A stretch of DNA of 64,000 nucleotides, from contig JAFUNR010000003.1 of NCBI GenBank assembly GCA_017472965.1, forward strand, positions 1-64,000. Reading direction: 5' to 3'. The stretch's first letter is position 1, and each line of letters begins with the position of its first letter. Below are positions 49,409 to 62,036 of the stretch, piece after piece. The translations under genes and the position numbers were made by a program. Origin of the DNA: Oscillospiraceae bacterium. Its GTDB lineage: Bacteria > Bacillota > Clostridia > Oscillospirales > Ruminococcaceae. The notes below the pieces were generated by a model. That model was not told the DNA's origin and made no database searches. It saw only the letters and a list, made by a program, of their open reading frames with translations.

Positions 49409-50764
49409 ATGAGCAAAGGCAAGCTTTGGACAAGGCGGCTGGCTTACGGCAGCGGCGACGCCGCGTGCAACATCGCGCTGGGCATGATGTCCTCGATCCT
49501 GATCCTGTTTTACACCGATTACATCGGCATCGATCCCGGCACCGTGGGCGTTGTGATGCTGATCTCCCGGTTTGTGGACGGCGCCGCAACACTGGTTGTG
49601 GGCTGGCTTTCGGAAAAGACCCGCTCCCGCTGGGGCAAGTTCCGTCCGTGGCTTTTGTGGAGCGCTGTGCCCTACGCGGTATCTCTGGTACTGCTTTTCA
49701 CCGTACCCATGGCAGAGCAGACCGCGCAGCTCATCTACATATTTGTGGTGTATAACCTTTGCACCTCGATTTTGTACAACACCATCAATATCCCCTACGG
49801 CGGGCTGCTGTACGCCATGACCCGCGACCCGCGGGAGCGCGATATCCTCAGCACCTTCCGTATGGCACTGGCCAGCGTAGGCCGGTTGCTGGCCGTGTGC
49901 GGCACGCTGCCGCTGGTCAGCCTGTGGGGCAAGGGACAGACCTCCTGGGCGTGGGCATCTGCCATCTGGGCTGCGGTCGCTTTGGCGCTGCTGGTCTTCT
50001 GCTTTATCTTCTGCAAAGAGGATATCCCCGCCGAGCAGACTGCCGCCGAAAAGATCCCGCTGGGCACCGCAGTCAAAGCGCTGACCTGCAACCGGTATTT
50101 CTGGATGGGCGCATTCTTCCAGATGGCTCACAGCATCTACACCACCGCCACCGGAACCGGTCTGACCTATTACAGCAAATACATTCTGGGTGACGAAGGG
50201 ATCTACAGCGTTCTGTTCCTGATCGAAATGGGCGTGCTGATCGGCTCCATGCTGCTGTGTCCGGCACTGTTCCGCCGCTGGGGCAAACGCCGCAGCTCCA
50301 TGGCCGGTCTTGCACTGGCGGTGCTGGGTCAGCTGCTGATCCTTGCCGGGCCGACGCAGTTCTTCTGGGTCGCGGCCTCTCTGGTGGTGCGCACGGTAGG
50401 CACCGCGCCGTTCATCTCCGCTTTCTTCGCCTTCATCGGCGAGGCGGTGGAATACGGTCACTGGAAAACCGGCATCCGGCAGGAGGGTCTTGTCTGTTCC
50501 GGCTGCGGCGTGGTCACCCGTGTGGGCACCGGCTTTGCCGCGGCGGGCATCACAGGTCTGCTGTCGCTTTCCGGCTACATCAGCACCGCCAACACGGCGC
50601 AGGCTCAATCCGAAAGCGTGCTTGCCATGATCCGCGGTATCTATACCTGGGGGCCGGTACTGTGCCTTGCCGCCTGCTTTGCCGTGCTGGCCGTCTACAA
50701 GCTGGAAAAGCAGCTGCCGGACATTCTCAGAGATCTTGCCGCCCGTGAAAAAGCAGAAGGCTGA
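49409..50764 (+). CDS. GPH-family sugar:cation symporter (MelB/XynP-like)
   Basis: A 451-residue transporter with about 12 hydrophobic segments. Family blocks are LAYGSGDAACNIALG, FYTDYIGIDPGTVGVVMLISRFVDGAATLVVG (with the RxxDG motif of GPH carriers), TRSRWGKFRPWLLW and INIPYGGL. Such carriers import glycosides, including xylosides and galactosides, with H+ or Na+. AAGGAG lies before the ATG; a longer frame from 49343 would begin in the -35. It is the only clear sugar importer in the window and a likely entry point for the cytoplasmic glycosidases nearby. Confidence 0.92.
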   Translation: MSKGKLWTRRLAYGSGDAACNIALGMMSSILILFYTDYIGIDPGTVGVVMLISRFVDGAATLVVGWLSEKTRSRWGKFRPWLLWSAVPYAVSLVLLFTVPMAEQTAQLIYIFVVYNLCTSILYNTINIPYGGLLYAMTRDPRERDILSTFRMALASVGRLLAVCGTLPLVSLWGKGQTSWAWASAIWAAVALALLVFCFIFCKEDIPAEQTAAEKIPLGTAVKALTCNRYFWMGAFFQMAHSIYTTATGTGLTYYSKYILGDEGIYSVLFLIEMGVLIGSMLLCPALFRRWGKRRSSMAGLALAVLGQLLILAGPTQFFWVAASLVVRTVGTAPFISAFFAFIGEAVEYGHWKTGIRQEGLVCSGCGVVTRVGTGFAAAGITGLLSLSGYISTANTAQAQSESVLAMIRGIYTWGPVLCLAACFAVLAVYKLEKQLPDILRDLAAREKAEG

Positions 50765-50791
50765 TCGCGCTTTTCTCCATTATAAATGCAG

Positions 50792-50870
50792 CAAAAAAGC
50801 CCTTGGGCACATCCCGTCTTTGCCGGAAAACCGGTGAAGCAGGGTGTCCCCAAAGGGCTTCTCTTTTTTC
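50792..50870. terminator. Long bidirectional terminator hairpin
   Basis: Arms starting AAAAAAGCCCTTGGG and ending CCCAAAGGGCTT...TTTTTT enclose an inner GC hairpin. It lies between convergent symporter and sortase genes. Confidence 0.75.
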
Positions 50871-51711
50871 ATTCGGCATCTTCGGCGGGGATGTCAAAAA
50901 CCTCCACCGGCACCAGCTTGCCCAGCAGCACATAACGACCCTGTTCCGTCTCGTAGGAACAGGTGGCCAGCATCAGCAGACGGCTGTCCTCCTCCCAAGT
51001 GACACCGCTCTCAAAGGTGGAGCGCTGCTGCACCAGAGAAGCCACCTCGTCCCGCTCTTCCGCCGTTTCGGGCAGCGCGTAAACATCGCTGTAAGCATCG
51101 GTGAGGTATCCGCCGATCAGCTCCACCCGATAGGAAGCCTGCGGCGTAAAATACCACAGCACCGGGTGTTCATCATAATACGCCTGCTTTTTATAGTCCA
51201 GCACACTGCCGAACATGGTATCGTCCTGCATACTGTGACCATAGATGATGGTGTTCCAGTCGGAGGCATCCGATGCATTACGGTAATCCATAAACAGCGT
51301 GCCGCCGTAGTTGTAACTGCCGTCCAGCAGCCGCCGCAGGTAGTAATCATTGTTGCCAGCCTGCGCGACAGGATAATTGATCGGTGTGTTTTCACTGTAG
51401 ATCCAGCCGACGATATCCTCGCTCTGCTGTGCCAGCTGCTCAAAATCCACCGTGATCGGGGTGAGAGGGAGCTTCTCCTCCGGACTCTCCGGCCGTTCCT
51501 TTTCCGGCAGTGTTTCCTCTCTGACAGGCGGTGTCACGGTGACGGCGTTTTCCATCAGCTGCTGCGCATACTGCTCCCGCTGCCGGCTTTCATTCCAGTA
51601 TTCATATAGTTTGTACGCCGAAAAAACAAAAATCGCGGCACATAGAATCAGGCAGCACAAAAACAGTCCGCTGCCTTTTTTCTTCTGTCCTTTCTTTGCA
51701 TTCTGCTCCAT
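50869..51711 (-). CDS. srtB: Class B sortase
   Basis: A 280-residue membrane-anchored transpeptidase. A Lys-rich cytoplasmic start is followed by one hydrophobic segment (about 15-35), a Pro/Glu-rich linker and a sortase B domain. The catalytic His is in TIIYGHSMQDDTMFG, the Cys in LMLATCSYE and the Arg in TEQGRYVLLG. Sortases attach surface proteins to peptidoglycan. The ATG at 51711 has GGAG upstream; the frame from 51783 is longer but lacks a site. No LPXTG- or NPQTN-type substrate gene is adjacent. Confidence 0.9.
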   Translation of the reverse strand: MEQNAKKGQKKKGSGLFLCCLILCAAIFVFSAYKLYEYWNESRQREQYAQQLMENAVTVTPPVREETLPEKERPESPEEKLPLTPITVDFEQLAQQSEDIVGWIYSENTPINYPVAQAGNNDYYLRRLLDGSYNYGGTLFMDYRNASDASDWNTIIYGHSMQDDTMFGSVLDYKKQAYYDEHPVLWYFTPQASYRVELIGGYLTDAYSDVYALPETAEERDEVASLVQQRSTFESGVTWEEDSRLLMLATCSYETEQGRYVLLGKLVPVEVFDIPAEDAE

Positions 51712-51798
51712 ATCCGCTCCGTTTTTCTGCGGGCATTCCGCTCTGTTTTTGAATAGCATAATCCATTCCGGCTGTTTTGTCAATGCGTCCGGAACGGC

Positions 51799-52329
51799 TT
51801 ATCTCCTGAAAGCACGGGGCGGCCGTGGATCGGCAGGCTTTTCACACAGGGCCTTTTCATACCAGTGCACATCCAGCCAACGGCCGGATTTGTAGCCGGT
51901 GGCCGGAAATGTGGCGAGATAGGTATACCCCATCGCCTTATGAAAGGCAAGGCTGCCGGTGTTTTCACCGGTGATCAGCGCATACAGGGTACAGTAGCCG
52001 CATTCCTGCAGCAGCTGCTCCAGTCTTTGGTACAGTGCCCTGCCAATACCCTGTCCGTGCGCTTCTTTACACAGATAGATGGATACATCCGCATCCCACT
52101 GGTACGCAGTGCGCTCAAAGGCGCGGGAAGCATACGCATAGCCCACCACGCGGCCGTCACACTCGGCGACCAGCCAGGGGTACCGGGTCGTGATCGCTTC
52201 AAAGCGAGCGGTAAATTCCTGCAGAGAGGGGGTTTCGTATTCAAAGCTGGCGGTGGAACACTCCACATAGGGGCGGTAGATCTCCAGCATAGCGGGCACA
52301 TCCCGCACATCGGCAAGGCGAAGCTGCAT
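51799..52329 (-). CDS. GNAT N-acetyltransferase, phosphinothricin-acetyltransferase-like
   Basis: A 176-residue GNAT protein of the Pat/Bar-like subgroup. Typical features are the start LRLADVRDVPAMLEIYRPYV, the phrase STASFEYETPS, the acetyl-CoA loop KEAHGQGIGRALYQ, and GYTYLATFPATGYKSGRWLDVHWYEKAL near the end. It acetylates an amino group of a small molecule such as an amino acid analogue or methionine sulfone. GAAAGGA precedes the ATG. It starts 24 bp after the RmlD-like gene stop, so they are co-transcribed. Confidence 0.9.
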   Translation of the reverse strand: MQLRLADVRDVPAMLEIYRPYVECSTASFEYETPSLQEFTARFEAITTRYPWLVAECDGRVVGYAYASRAFERTAYQWDADVSIYLCKEAHGQGIGRALYQRLEQLLQECGYCTLYALITGENTGSLAFHKAMGYTYLATFPATGYKSGRWLDVHWYEKALCEKPADPRPPRAFRR

Positions 52330-52353
52330 GATCGGGTTCCTTTCTGTTCTATA

Positions 52354-53208
52354 TTACAGCACGGCTCGCAGTGCACGGCAAAGCCCCTGCTGTGTATCCT
52401 CAAAAACAATGCCGCAGGCGGATGCACGGGTGCAGTCCATGCGGATATCCCGCGGAGCGGCGGCAAAGGCCTGCTCATCCGGCCGCAGACGGGCAAGCGC
52501 ATCCGCAAGGCCCAGCGCTCCGAACACTTTCTGTAGAGTATGGAAGGTATCCTCCCCGCCCGGTGCACCAAAATTGTATACGCCGCCCTCCAGCGAAAGC
52601 GCCGCAGGAAGCGCACTTACCACCGCATTCACATCGGTGATACCGCGCCGGTCATAAACCGGCAGACACAGGGGCAGGCTTTCATCCCGCAGCGCAGTCA
52701 GCAGCATTGTCATAAAGCTGCCGTGCTCCGCCGGCTGCGGCACGGCATCGTACATCCACGAAAGCCGCAGGCACACACCATCAGGACAGTGCCCCAGCCA
52801 GAGGCGCTCTGCCTGCAGCTTCTGCTGTGCATAAGCATGGGAGGGCATCAGCAGTTCATCCTCGCGGTGTGGGGCAGGCAGTATGCTGCCCGCATACACC
52901 TGATCCGAGCTGCAGAGCACCGCTTTTATCCCCAGCATCCGGCAGGCAAAGGCCACATTTTCCGCTCCCTGCACATTGATAAGCGCCGTGCCCTGCGGAT
53001 CACTGCGGCAGGCGCCGGTATCCGAAACTGCGGCGCAGTGCAGCACCGCCTGCGGTTTATACTGCAGCATCCGGCGGCGCACCTCAGAGGCATCGGTGAT
53101 ATCCATTTCCGCGTGGGCGGGGGCGATCACCTGCCAGCCCAGTGCACGAAAATGTGCGGCAGCGCGACGGCCCAGAAAGCCGCTTGCTCCGGTGATAAGG
53201 ATCCTCAC
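52354..53208 (-). CDS. RmlD-like NAD(P)-dependent sugar reductase
   Basis: A 284-residue short-chain dehydrogenase of the extended, dTDP-4-dehydrorhamnose-reductase-like type. The dinucleotide motif is ITGASGFLGRR, the catalytic Ser region is SSDQVYAG, and the YxxxK pair is in HAYAQQKLQAE. The rest of the rml pathway is absent, so its substrate need not be dTDP-sugar. The start is GTG at 53208 with AGGAGG upstream. It is followed closely by a GNAT gene. Confidence 0.87.
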   Translation of the reverse strand: MRILITGASGFLGRRAAAHFRALGWQVIAPAHAEMDITDASEVRRRMLQYKPQAVLHCAAVSDTGACRSDPQGTALINVQGAENVAFACRMLGIKAVLCSSDQVYAGSILPAPHREDELLMPSHAYAQQKLQAERLWLGHCPDGVCLRLSWMYDAVPQPAEHGSFMTMLLTALRDESLPLCLPVYDRRGITDVNAVVSALPAALSLEGGVYNFGAPGGEDTFHTLQKVFGALGLADALARLRPDEQAFAAAPRDIRMDCTRASACGIVFEDTQQGLCRALRAVL

Positions 53209-53236
53209 AGCCTGTCCTCCTTTTTTCGGGTAAAGA

Positions 53237-53276
53237 GAGCTGCCGCAGCATACCGGCAGCTCCGCTTTTTAAGTGT
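53237..53276. terminator. Hairpin after the DUF4830-like gene
   Basis: A perfect 9-bp GC-rich stem (53237-53245 with 53254-53262) lies between the RmlD-like start and the DUF4830-like stop. Its T-run is better on the plus strand, so its efficiency for the minus-strand gene is uncertain. Confidence 0.55.
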
Positions 53277-53292
53277 GTTTTTACAGCAGGCT

Positions 53293-54078
53293 TCATTCGA
53301 TGGGATAGATATCCGCCTGTTCGCCCTGCGCTTCGGCGGCGGTTTCGGCAGCGGGAGATTCCTGCTCTGCCGTCACCGGGGAATCCCCCATGGGATCCTG
53401 CGCAGCGGCAGGCTGGCCCGGATCAGCCGCACACTCCGGCGCGGCATCATAGACCGCCGTTTCCACAGCTGTTTCAACAGCCGCTTCCCCGGCAGCCCCG
53501 ATGGAAGCTTCCATGGCAGCATCCGGCGCTGCGGTTTCCGCAGCCGGCAGACCCGCCGTTTCCACCGCAGCATCGCTCTCTGTCTGCGGCAGCAGTGTCT
53601 GAATATCCAGCGTGGCACGCAGACTGATCACCTCGCCACTGGGCTGGTAAAGCAGGTAACCACCGATCACCTTGGAATTGCGCACCAGCAGTACGGCATA
53701 GGCAGTCTGGTTTTCCACCGTGCGGTTGGGGCTTTGCAGCACCCATTTTTCCGCCAGCTTGCCCTTGTATTTGGCCAGATCCATACCGCTGTCCTGAATG
53801 ACCTCGTTGAAAGCCTGAAAACTCTTATCAAATTTTTTCGGGATGGTCACCTGCAGCACCTGTGCGGTGCCCACATCCACCTCCACCCCATAACCCAGCA
53901 GATAATTGGCCATGTCCTCAGCGCTTTTCACCGTATCGCCCGCCGCGGCTGCAGCGGTAGCACGGGCGCCGTCCGCCAGCGAATTCACCCCCAGCAGCAC
54001 GGCGCAAAGCACCGCGGCACAGCCCAGCATAGCGGCAAAACGCCGCAGACTGCCCTTGTGTACCGTCACCATAAACAT
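53293..54078 (-). CDS. Membrane-anchored DUF4830-like protein with Ala-rich tail
   Basis: A 261-residue protein with a basic start, one N-terminal hydrophobic segment (about 15-35: MLGCAAVLCAVLLGVNSLAD) and an extracytoplasmic domain resembling DUF4830. That domain includes NYLLGYGVEVDVGTAQVLQV, FDKSFQAFNEVIQDSGMDLAKYKGK and AYAVLLVRNSKVIGGYLL. The last 90 residues are low-complexity, rich in Ala, Glu and Pro. GGGAGGG precedes the ATG at 54078. It lies downstream of the atp operon but is separated from it by a terminator. The function is unknown. Confidence 0.75.
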   Translation of the reverse strand: MFMVTVHKGSLRRFAAMLGCAAVLCAVLLGVNSLADGARATAAAAAGDTVKSAEDMANYLLGYGVEVDVGTAQVLQVTIPKKFDKSFQAFNEVIQDSGMDLAKYKGKLAEKWVLQSPNRTVENQTAYAVLLVRNSKVIGGYLLYQPSGEVISLRATLDIQTLLPQTESDAAVETAGLPAAETAAPDAAMEASIGAAGEAAVETAVETAVYDAAPECAADPGQPAAAQDPMGDSPVTAEQESPAAETAAEAQGEQADIYPIE

Positions 54079-54130
54079 CGTCCACCCTCCCCTTTGCATA
54101 CGCGGGCGCGCCCGCACAGTATCCGGATGC

Positions 54131-54175
54131 AAAAAGGGAGGCCAAAGCGCATCGCTGCATCTTTGACTTCCCTTT
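54131..54175 (-). terminator. Terminator of the atp operon
   Basis: An imperfect long stem (AAAGGGA- and CAAAG-containing arms) is followed on the minus strand by TTTTT, about 45-90 bp after the atpC stop. Confidence 0.7.
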
Positions 54176-54220
54176 GCTGGTACTATATGCACGGGGCAGG
54201 CGATTTAGCACGGTGCGCTT

Positions 54221-54634
54221 TCAGCGTTCATCCACGGTTTCAGCCACGCGCAGCCGCAGCTCGGCCCGGCGCAGGCGCTCCTGCAGCGAGGCTTTCTGCG
54301 CCGCATCAAGACTGCCGGCAGCCAGCGCATCCTGTGCGCGCTGACAGGCTGCGCGGGCCCGGTCGGTATCGATATCCTCCGCCCACTCAAAGGTGGCGGC
54401 AATCAGTCGCGTGGTACTGCCCACACTGAACAACCCGCCACAGCAGGCTGCAAGCCGTTCGCTGCCGTCCGGCAGTACCACGCGGCATTCACCCACACCC
54501 ACAGCGGTGGCATAGGGCACATGACCGGCCATGACCGCCACATCGCCTTCGATGGTGCGCAGACGGATCATCTGTGCCTCGCCGTCAAAACGGCCGCCCT
54601 CCGGCGTGACGATCTGCAGAGAAAAGTTTTTCAT
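54221..54634 (-). CDS. atpC: ATP synthase F1 epsilon subunit
   Basis: A 137-residue epsilon subunit with an N-terminal beta-sandwich (FSLQIVTPEGGRFDGEAQMIRLRTIEGDVAVMAGHVP region) and a C-terminal helical pair (about 85-135). It belongs to the central rotor stalk and can inhibit ATP hydrolysis. AAAGGAGG precedes the ATG. It is the last gene of the operon, 33 bp after atpD. Confidence 0.95.
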   Translation of the reverse strand: MKNFSLQIVTPEGGRFDGEAQMIRLRTIEGDVAVMAGHVPYATAVGVGECRVVLPDGSERLAACCGGLFSVGSTTRLIAATFEWAEDIDTDRARAACQRAQDALAAGSLDAAQKASLQERLRRAELRLRVAETVDER

Positions 54635-54667
54635 CCGGTGTCCTCCTTTGCTGTCGGTCTGCGCCGA

Positions 54668-56083
<1,416 letters not shown>

Positions 56084-56127
56084 TTACGCCGGAAGCTCCG
56101 GCAAACATTATGCTGTCTTGCAGCGGG

Positions 56128-56967
56128 TCACAGACCTGCGCCGGCCACGATCTCGGTGATCTCCTGCGTGATGGCGGCCTGTCTGGCGCGGTTGTAATGC
56201 AGGCTCAGCTCACTGATCATGGCATCGGCGTTTTTGCTGGCCGAATCCATAGCGGTGCGGCGGGCGCCCAGCTCACTGGCAAAGCTTTCGCACACGGCGC
56301 ACCACAGCACGCCGGCCAGATAATCCGGCACGATGGCATCATACACCTCTTCGGGGCCGGGCTCACACACCAGCGCCCCGCCGGTCTTTGTGCCGGGAGC
56401 ACGCAGCGGCAGCAGCGGCAATACGGCGGGCTGCTGGCTGAGCATGGATACAAAATTGGTATACACCACGTTTACTTCGTCAAATTCGCCGGCAAGGTAA
56501 CCTCTTGCCAGACGATCGCCCAGCGCGGCACAATCCTCGGCGGTCAGATCCTCGATCATGGTGAAATCCGAGGTGACAGCCGGAATACCGCGGCGGGCAA
56601 AATATTCGGCGGAACGGCGGCCGATGGGGGCCACGCAGCATTCCTTGCCCTGCATGGCAGTCAGCGCAGTTTTGAAAACATTGCTGTTATAGCCGCCGGC
56701 AAGGCCGCGGTCACCTGCGATCACCACCCAGCAGCTGCGCCTGACTTCGCGCTGCTGCATGAAGGGGGAGGAAAAATCGCCGGCACCGGCGGCAATATCC
56801 GCCATGGCTGCGTGCAGCGCGGCAAAATAGGGGCGGCTTTTTTCGGCGCGCTCCTTGGCGCGGCGCAGCTTGGAGGATGCCACCATCTCCATGGCTTTGG
56901 TGATCTGGCGCGTGCTCTCCACGCTGTGGATCCGCGATTTGATGTCTTTCATCGAAGCTCCCGCCAT
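56128..56967 (-). CDS. atpG: ATP synthase F1 gamma subunit
   Basis: The 279-residue central shaft subunit. The N-terminal helix MKDIKSRIHSVESTRQITKAMEMVASSKLRRA and the C-terminal helix ASKNADAMISELSLHYNRARQAAITQEITEIV match the family. The length is normal. AAGGAAG precedes the start; an internal ATG five codons later (MKDIKS) is also possible. Confidence 0.97.
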   Translation of the reverse strand: MAGASMKDIKSRIHSVESTRQITKAMEMVASSKLRRAKERAEKSRPYFAALHAAMADIAAGAGDFSSPFMQQREVRRSCWVVIAGDRGLAGGYNSNVFKTALTAMQGKECCVAPIGRRSAEYFARRGIPAVTSDFTMIEDLTAEDCAALGDRLARGYLAGEFDEVNVVYTNFVSMLSQQPAVLPLLPLRAPGTKTGGALVCEPGPEEVYDAIVPDYLAGVLWCAVCESFASELGARRTAMDSASKNADAMISELSLHYNRARQAAITQEITEIVAGAGL

Positions 56968-57011
56968 CCGTCCTCACTTCCTTTCTGCGGCGGTTTGCAT
57001 ATGTCGCGGGC

Positions 57012-59076
<2,065 letters not shown>

Positions 59077-59080
<4 letters not shown>

Positions 59081-59577
59081 ACGCCGTCACCCAGACCGTC
59101 AATGAAACTGTCGATCAGATCGCTCTGGTCGGCATCGGTCAGTTCACGGCCCACCACCTTGCCGGCAATGGCCATGGCAAGGCCGGAGATCTCGTTCTTT
59201 GCATCGTTGACAGCTTTTTTCTTTTCCTGCTCGATGTCGGCGCCGGCCTTTTCCATGATGGCAGCGGCAGCGGCATTTGCCTGACGGATGATCTCCTCCT
59301 CACGGCTCTGGCCGCGGGCAGTTGCCTCCCGCAGGATGCGCTCACCGGCAGCGCGGGCATCCTCCAGCTTTTCCTGATACTCAGCCTGCATCTCCAGCGC
59401 ATTGGCGCGGGCGGCATCGGCCTCGTCATACATGGTGTCGATCTCCTCCTGCCGGGCATCGATCATATTCTTGACCGGCACAAACAGAAAAAGCTTCATC
59501 ACATACACAAGCGCCAGCGTATTGAGCAGGATGAACAACGCAGTCCAGGGGTTTACGCCAATAAAGCTTTCAAACAC
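59077..59577 (-). CDS. atpF: ATP synthase Fo b subunit
   Basis: The 166-residue b subunit. One N-terminal membrane segment (WTALFILLNTLALVYVMKLFLFVPV) is followed by a long charged coiled coil (about 35-150). It forms the peripheral stator stalk with delta. Translation starts with GTG at 59577 after AAAGGAG. It overlaps atpH by 4 bp and lies 39 bp after atpE. Confidence 0.95.
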
Positions 59578-59616
59578 TTCCCCTGCTCCTTTCTACATTG
59601 GTTGCGGCGTTTCCGA

Positions 59617-59907
<291 letters not shown>

Positions 59908-60813
59908 TTATTCCTCTGCCGCAGCCTCTTCGGGAGGCGGGCAGGAGTTTGCAATATAAACCATGGTCAGCAGCGTAAAAACATACGCCTGTACAAAACC
60001 GGAGAACAGGTCAAAATACACCGACAGCACCGCCGGAATACCAAAGGCCAGCACCGGCACGCCGGAGAGCAGCCCCAGCGCCTGCAGCAGGCCGAAAAAG
60101 CCCAACACACCGCACACCGCACCCAAGAACACATGCAGCTTTTTATGGGTCTTTTTCTTCCACAGCACCAGCAGCGCAGCACCTGCCGCCAGCAACACCG
60201 CCGGCACAAGCCAGCCGCTGCCCGCGATCAGCCCCAGCACCAGATCGGAAAGCAGGCTCAATGCCAGATACAGAATACTGGTGATAACACCGCCGCCCGC
60301 CACATTGCCGAAGTGACGGAACGCCATGGAAACCGGCTGTGCGATCTCCGAGATGATATTCATGGGAGTCATGACCACGATGGGCTCGGTAAAGCCCTTC
60401 AGCCAGCCCAGCAGACCGTTGTTTTTGATATTGTTGTACCAGATGATCACCGTCACCATCACAGCCCATGTCAGCGTACAGGAAAGATCCGCCGTGACTG
60501 ACCTCAAAAAGCCTGTCAGACCGATAAAGCTGCCGCAGATACTGCTCAGGAAAATAGTGCCGATGAAGGGAGCCCAGTGCAGATTGTGTGCGCCCATGGA
60601 TTCCTCCACCATGCCGTACAGCATGGAAACGCCCTTTTCCACCAGCACCTGCACCCTGCCGGGCCGGGTTTTGAGCCCCTTGCCCAGCTTGACGGCGGCA
60701 AACATCAGCAACGCTGTCACAAGCAGCGAGGAGACCGTGGTCTGCGTGATGGGGATCCCGCCGAAAATCGGAATGGTAAAGTATACGAATGCACCCGTTA
60801 CATCAAGATTCAT
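59908..60813 (-). CDS. atpB: ATP synthase Fo a subunit
   Basis: The 301-residue stator channel subunit with about six membrane segments. The essential Arg lies in VSMAFRHFGNVAGGG on the ion pathway. A stretch around 195-235 (WLVPAVLLAAGAALLVLWKKKTHKKLHVFLG) makes it longer than the E. coli type (271 aa). Its start overlaps the stop of the upstream AtpI-like gene by 4 bp. Confidence 0.96.
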   Translation of the reverse strand: MNLDVTGAFVYFTIPIFGGIPITQTTVSSLLVTALLMFAAVKLGKGLKTRPGRVQVLVEKGVSMLYGMVEESMGAHNLHWAPFIGTIFLSSICGSFIGLTGFLRSVTADLSCTLTWAVMVTVIIWYNNIKNNGLLGWLKGFTEPIVVMTPMNIISEIAQPVSMAFRHFGNVAGGGVITSILYLALSLLSDLVLGLIAGSGWLVPAVLLAAGAALLVLWKKKTHKKLHVFLGAVCGVLGFFGLLQALGLLSGVPVLAFGIPAVLSVYFDLFSGFVQAYVFTLLTMVYIANSCPPPEEAAAEE

Positions 60814-61214
60814 TGCTTCGCTTCACCTGACTTTCTGAAAAACTCCGCCACCGTGATGGTGGGCCGGACAAAGGCCAGCGGCAGCACCGCCGCCAACACA
60901 TTACAAAGGCCGCTTTTGACAAAGGCGAACAGCGCCACACAAAGCACGGCCAACCGCAGGATGTAGGACATCTTCACCAGCTTCTGACCGCCCTTCACAT
61001 CGTCTGCCGCGGCCTTGTCCGCCGCCAGACTGGTGGTGACGGCCATGAAAAAGAAATTGCCCACAGCCAGTACCGCACCCACAATGCCGCCCAGCAGCAC
61101 TGTTTGATCGAACCGGTCCAGCAATGCAAACACGCCGTACATTGCCGCCGTACAGACGATCTGCCCGACGGCGATGATGCCGGTCTCCTTCCATACGATC
61201 TTACGGGAATCCAT
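60810..61214 (-). CDS. atpI: AtpI-like ATP synthase assembly protein
   Basis: A 134-residue membrane protein with four hydrophobic segments, in the usual AtpI position directly before atpB. AtpI-type proteins help assemble the c ring or supply Mg2+. A GTG at 61220 abuts the GGGGAGG, so the ATG at 61214 is the likely start. The 4-bp overlap with atpB supports coupling. Assignment rests on topology, size and position more than on strong motifs. Confidence 0.8.
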   Translation of the reverse strand: MDSRKIVWKETGIIAVGQIVCTAAMYGVFALLDRFDQTVLLGGIVGAVLAVGNFFFMAVTTSLAADKAAADDVKGGQKLVKMSYILRLAVLCVALFAFVKSGLCNVLAAVLPLAFVRPTITVAEFFRKSGEAKQ

Positions 61215-61245
61215 ATCCACCCTCCCCGGATGCCTGCCGCTCCAT

Positions 61246-61488
61246 TCAGCGGCGCGGCGGCGTTTTTTTCTCTTTTTTATCGCGGCTCATCAGCTCCATG
61301 GCTTTCAGCGAATACCGCAGGCCGTCGACAGCTCCTGCAATGCCCAGCACCGCGCCGGCGATGATTACCCACGCGCCCAGCTGGTATCGCTCCCGCAGCC
61401 AGACCGCCAGCCAGATAAAGCCGCCCATGGGCAGCGCAATGGAAAAGCCCAGCTGCGTCAGCCAGACGATCAGGCTCAATTCCTTCAT
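61246..61488 (-). CDS. atpZ: AtpZ-like small membrane protein of the ATP synthase operon
   Basis: An 80-residue protein with two hydrophobic segments (WLTQLGFSIALPMGGFIWLAVWL and AWVIIAGAVLGIAGAVDGLRYSL) and a basic tail, matching the AtpZ / ATPase gene 1 family. In other Bacillota, AtpZ and AtpI form a cation-conducting pair needed for Mg2+ supply or assembly. The ATG at 61488 follows GGAGG. It is the first gene of the atp operon, 31 bp before atpI. Confidence 0.83.
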   Translation of the reverse strand: MKELSLIVWLTQLGFSIALPMGGFIWLAVWLRERYQLGAWVIIAGAVLGIAGAVDGLRYSLKAMELMSRDKKEKKTPPRR

Positions 61489-61526
61489 TCCTGTCCTCCG
61501 TGTTGCATCAACACTGCACATCATGT

Positions 61527-61555
61527 ATTATAGCACAGTTTTTACCGGATAACAA
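61527..61555 (-). promoter_or_regulatory. Promoter of the atp operon
   Basis: On the minus strand TTGTTA (61550-61555) and a perfect TATAAT (61527-61532) are 17 bp apart, with a TGC extended -10. Confidence 0.85.
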
Positions 61556-61592
61556 TGCGAAATTCATGAATCCCGTACAGCAGGAATTAAGA

Positions 61593-61622
61593 AACGCGGC
61601 ACGGAGCATTCCGTACCGCGTT
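61593..61622. terminator. Terminator between the Dabb gene and the atp promoter
   Basis: A 13-bp stem with one mismatch (61593-61605 with 61610-61622) directly follows the Dabb stop on the minus strand. Confidence 0.65.
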
Positions 61623-61629
61623 AATTTTT

Positions 61630-61920
61630 TCACACCTCGGCATCGATGGCAACGCTGGCGCTGCGCACGGCATGCATATAGGGCTTGACAGTTCCGCAGT
61701 GGTAGGGATCCTTCTGATAGGCCTCCAGCGCAGCCGCATCATCCACAAACACCGTAAGCATCACATCGCAGGAGCGCTCGGAATGCAGAAAATCCACATC
61801 CACAGTGATATCCCGCAGCTGCGGCACATTGCCGCGCATCCCCAGCAGCACAGCCTTCGCTTCGGCGCACTTTTCGGGAGAGTTATCCTTCAGCTTGAAG
61901 CAGACCACATGCTTGATCAT
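61630..61920 (-). CDS. Dabb (stress-responsive A/B barrel) protein
   Basis: A 96-residue dimeric alpha-beta barrel protein. The start MIKHVVCFKLKD and the late KDPYHCGTVKPYMHAV block are typical of the Dabb family, whose members range from small enzymes to binding proteins with no uniform function. The ATG at 61920 follows GGAGGG; the frame reaches 61983 but runs into the promoter. It has its own promoter and terminator. Confidence 0.88.
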   Translation of the reverse strand: MIKHVVCFKLKDNSPEKCAEAKAVLLGMRGNVPQLRDITVDVDFLHSERSCDVMLTVFVDDAAALEAYQKDPYHCGTVKPYMHAVRSASVAIDAEV

Positions 61921-61954
61921 GGCGGCGACCCTCCTGCAATGCAAATACAAATGT

Positions 61955-61983
61955 ATTATACTGTATGCCGCAGGAAAATGCAA
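61955..61983 (-). promoter_or_regulatory. Promoter of the Dabb gene
   Basis: On the minus strand TTGCAT (61978-61983) and TATAAT (61955-61960) are 17 bp apart. Confidence 0.85.
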
Positions 61984-62036
61984 TCAAAAGATTCCTCAAA
62001 AAGCAAAACCTTTTACCGTGCCTTTCCGCAAAAGCT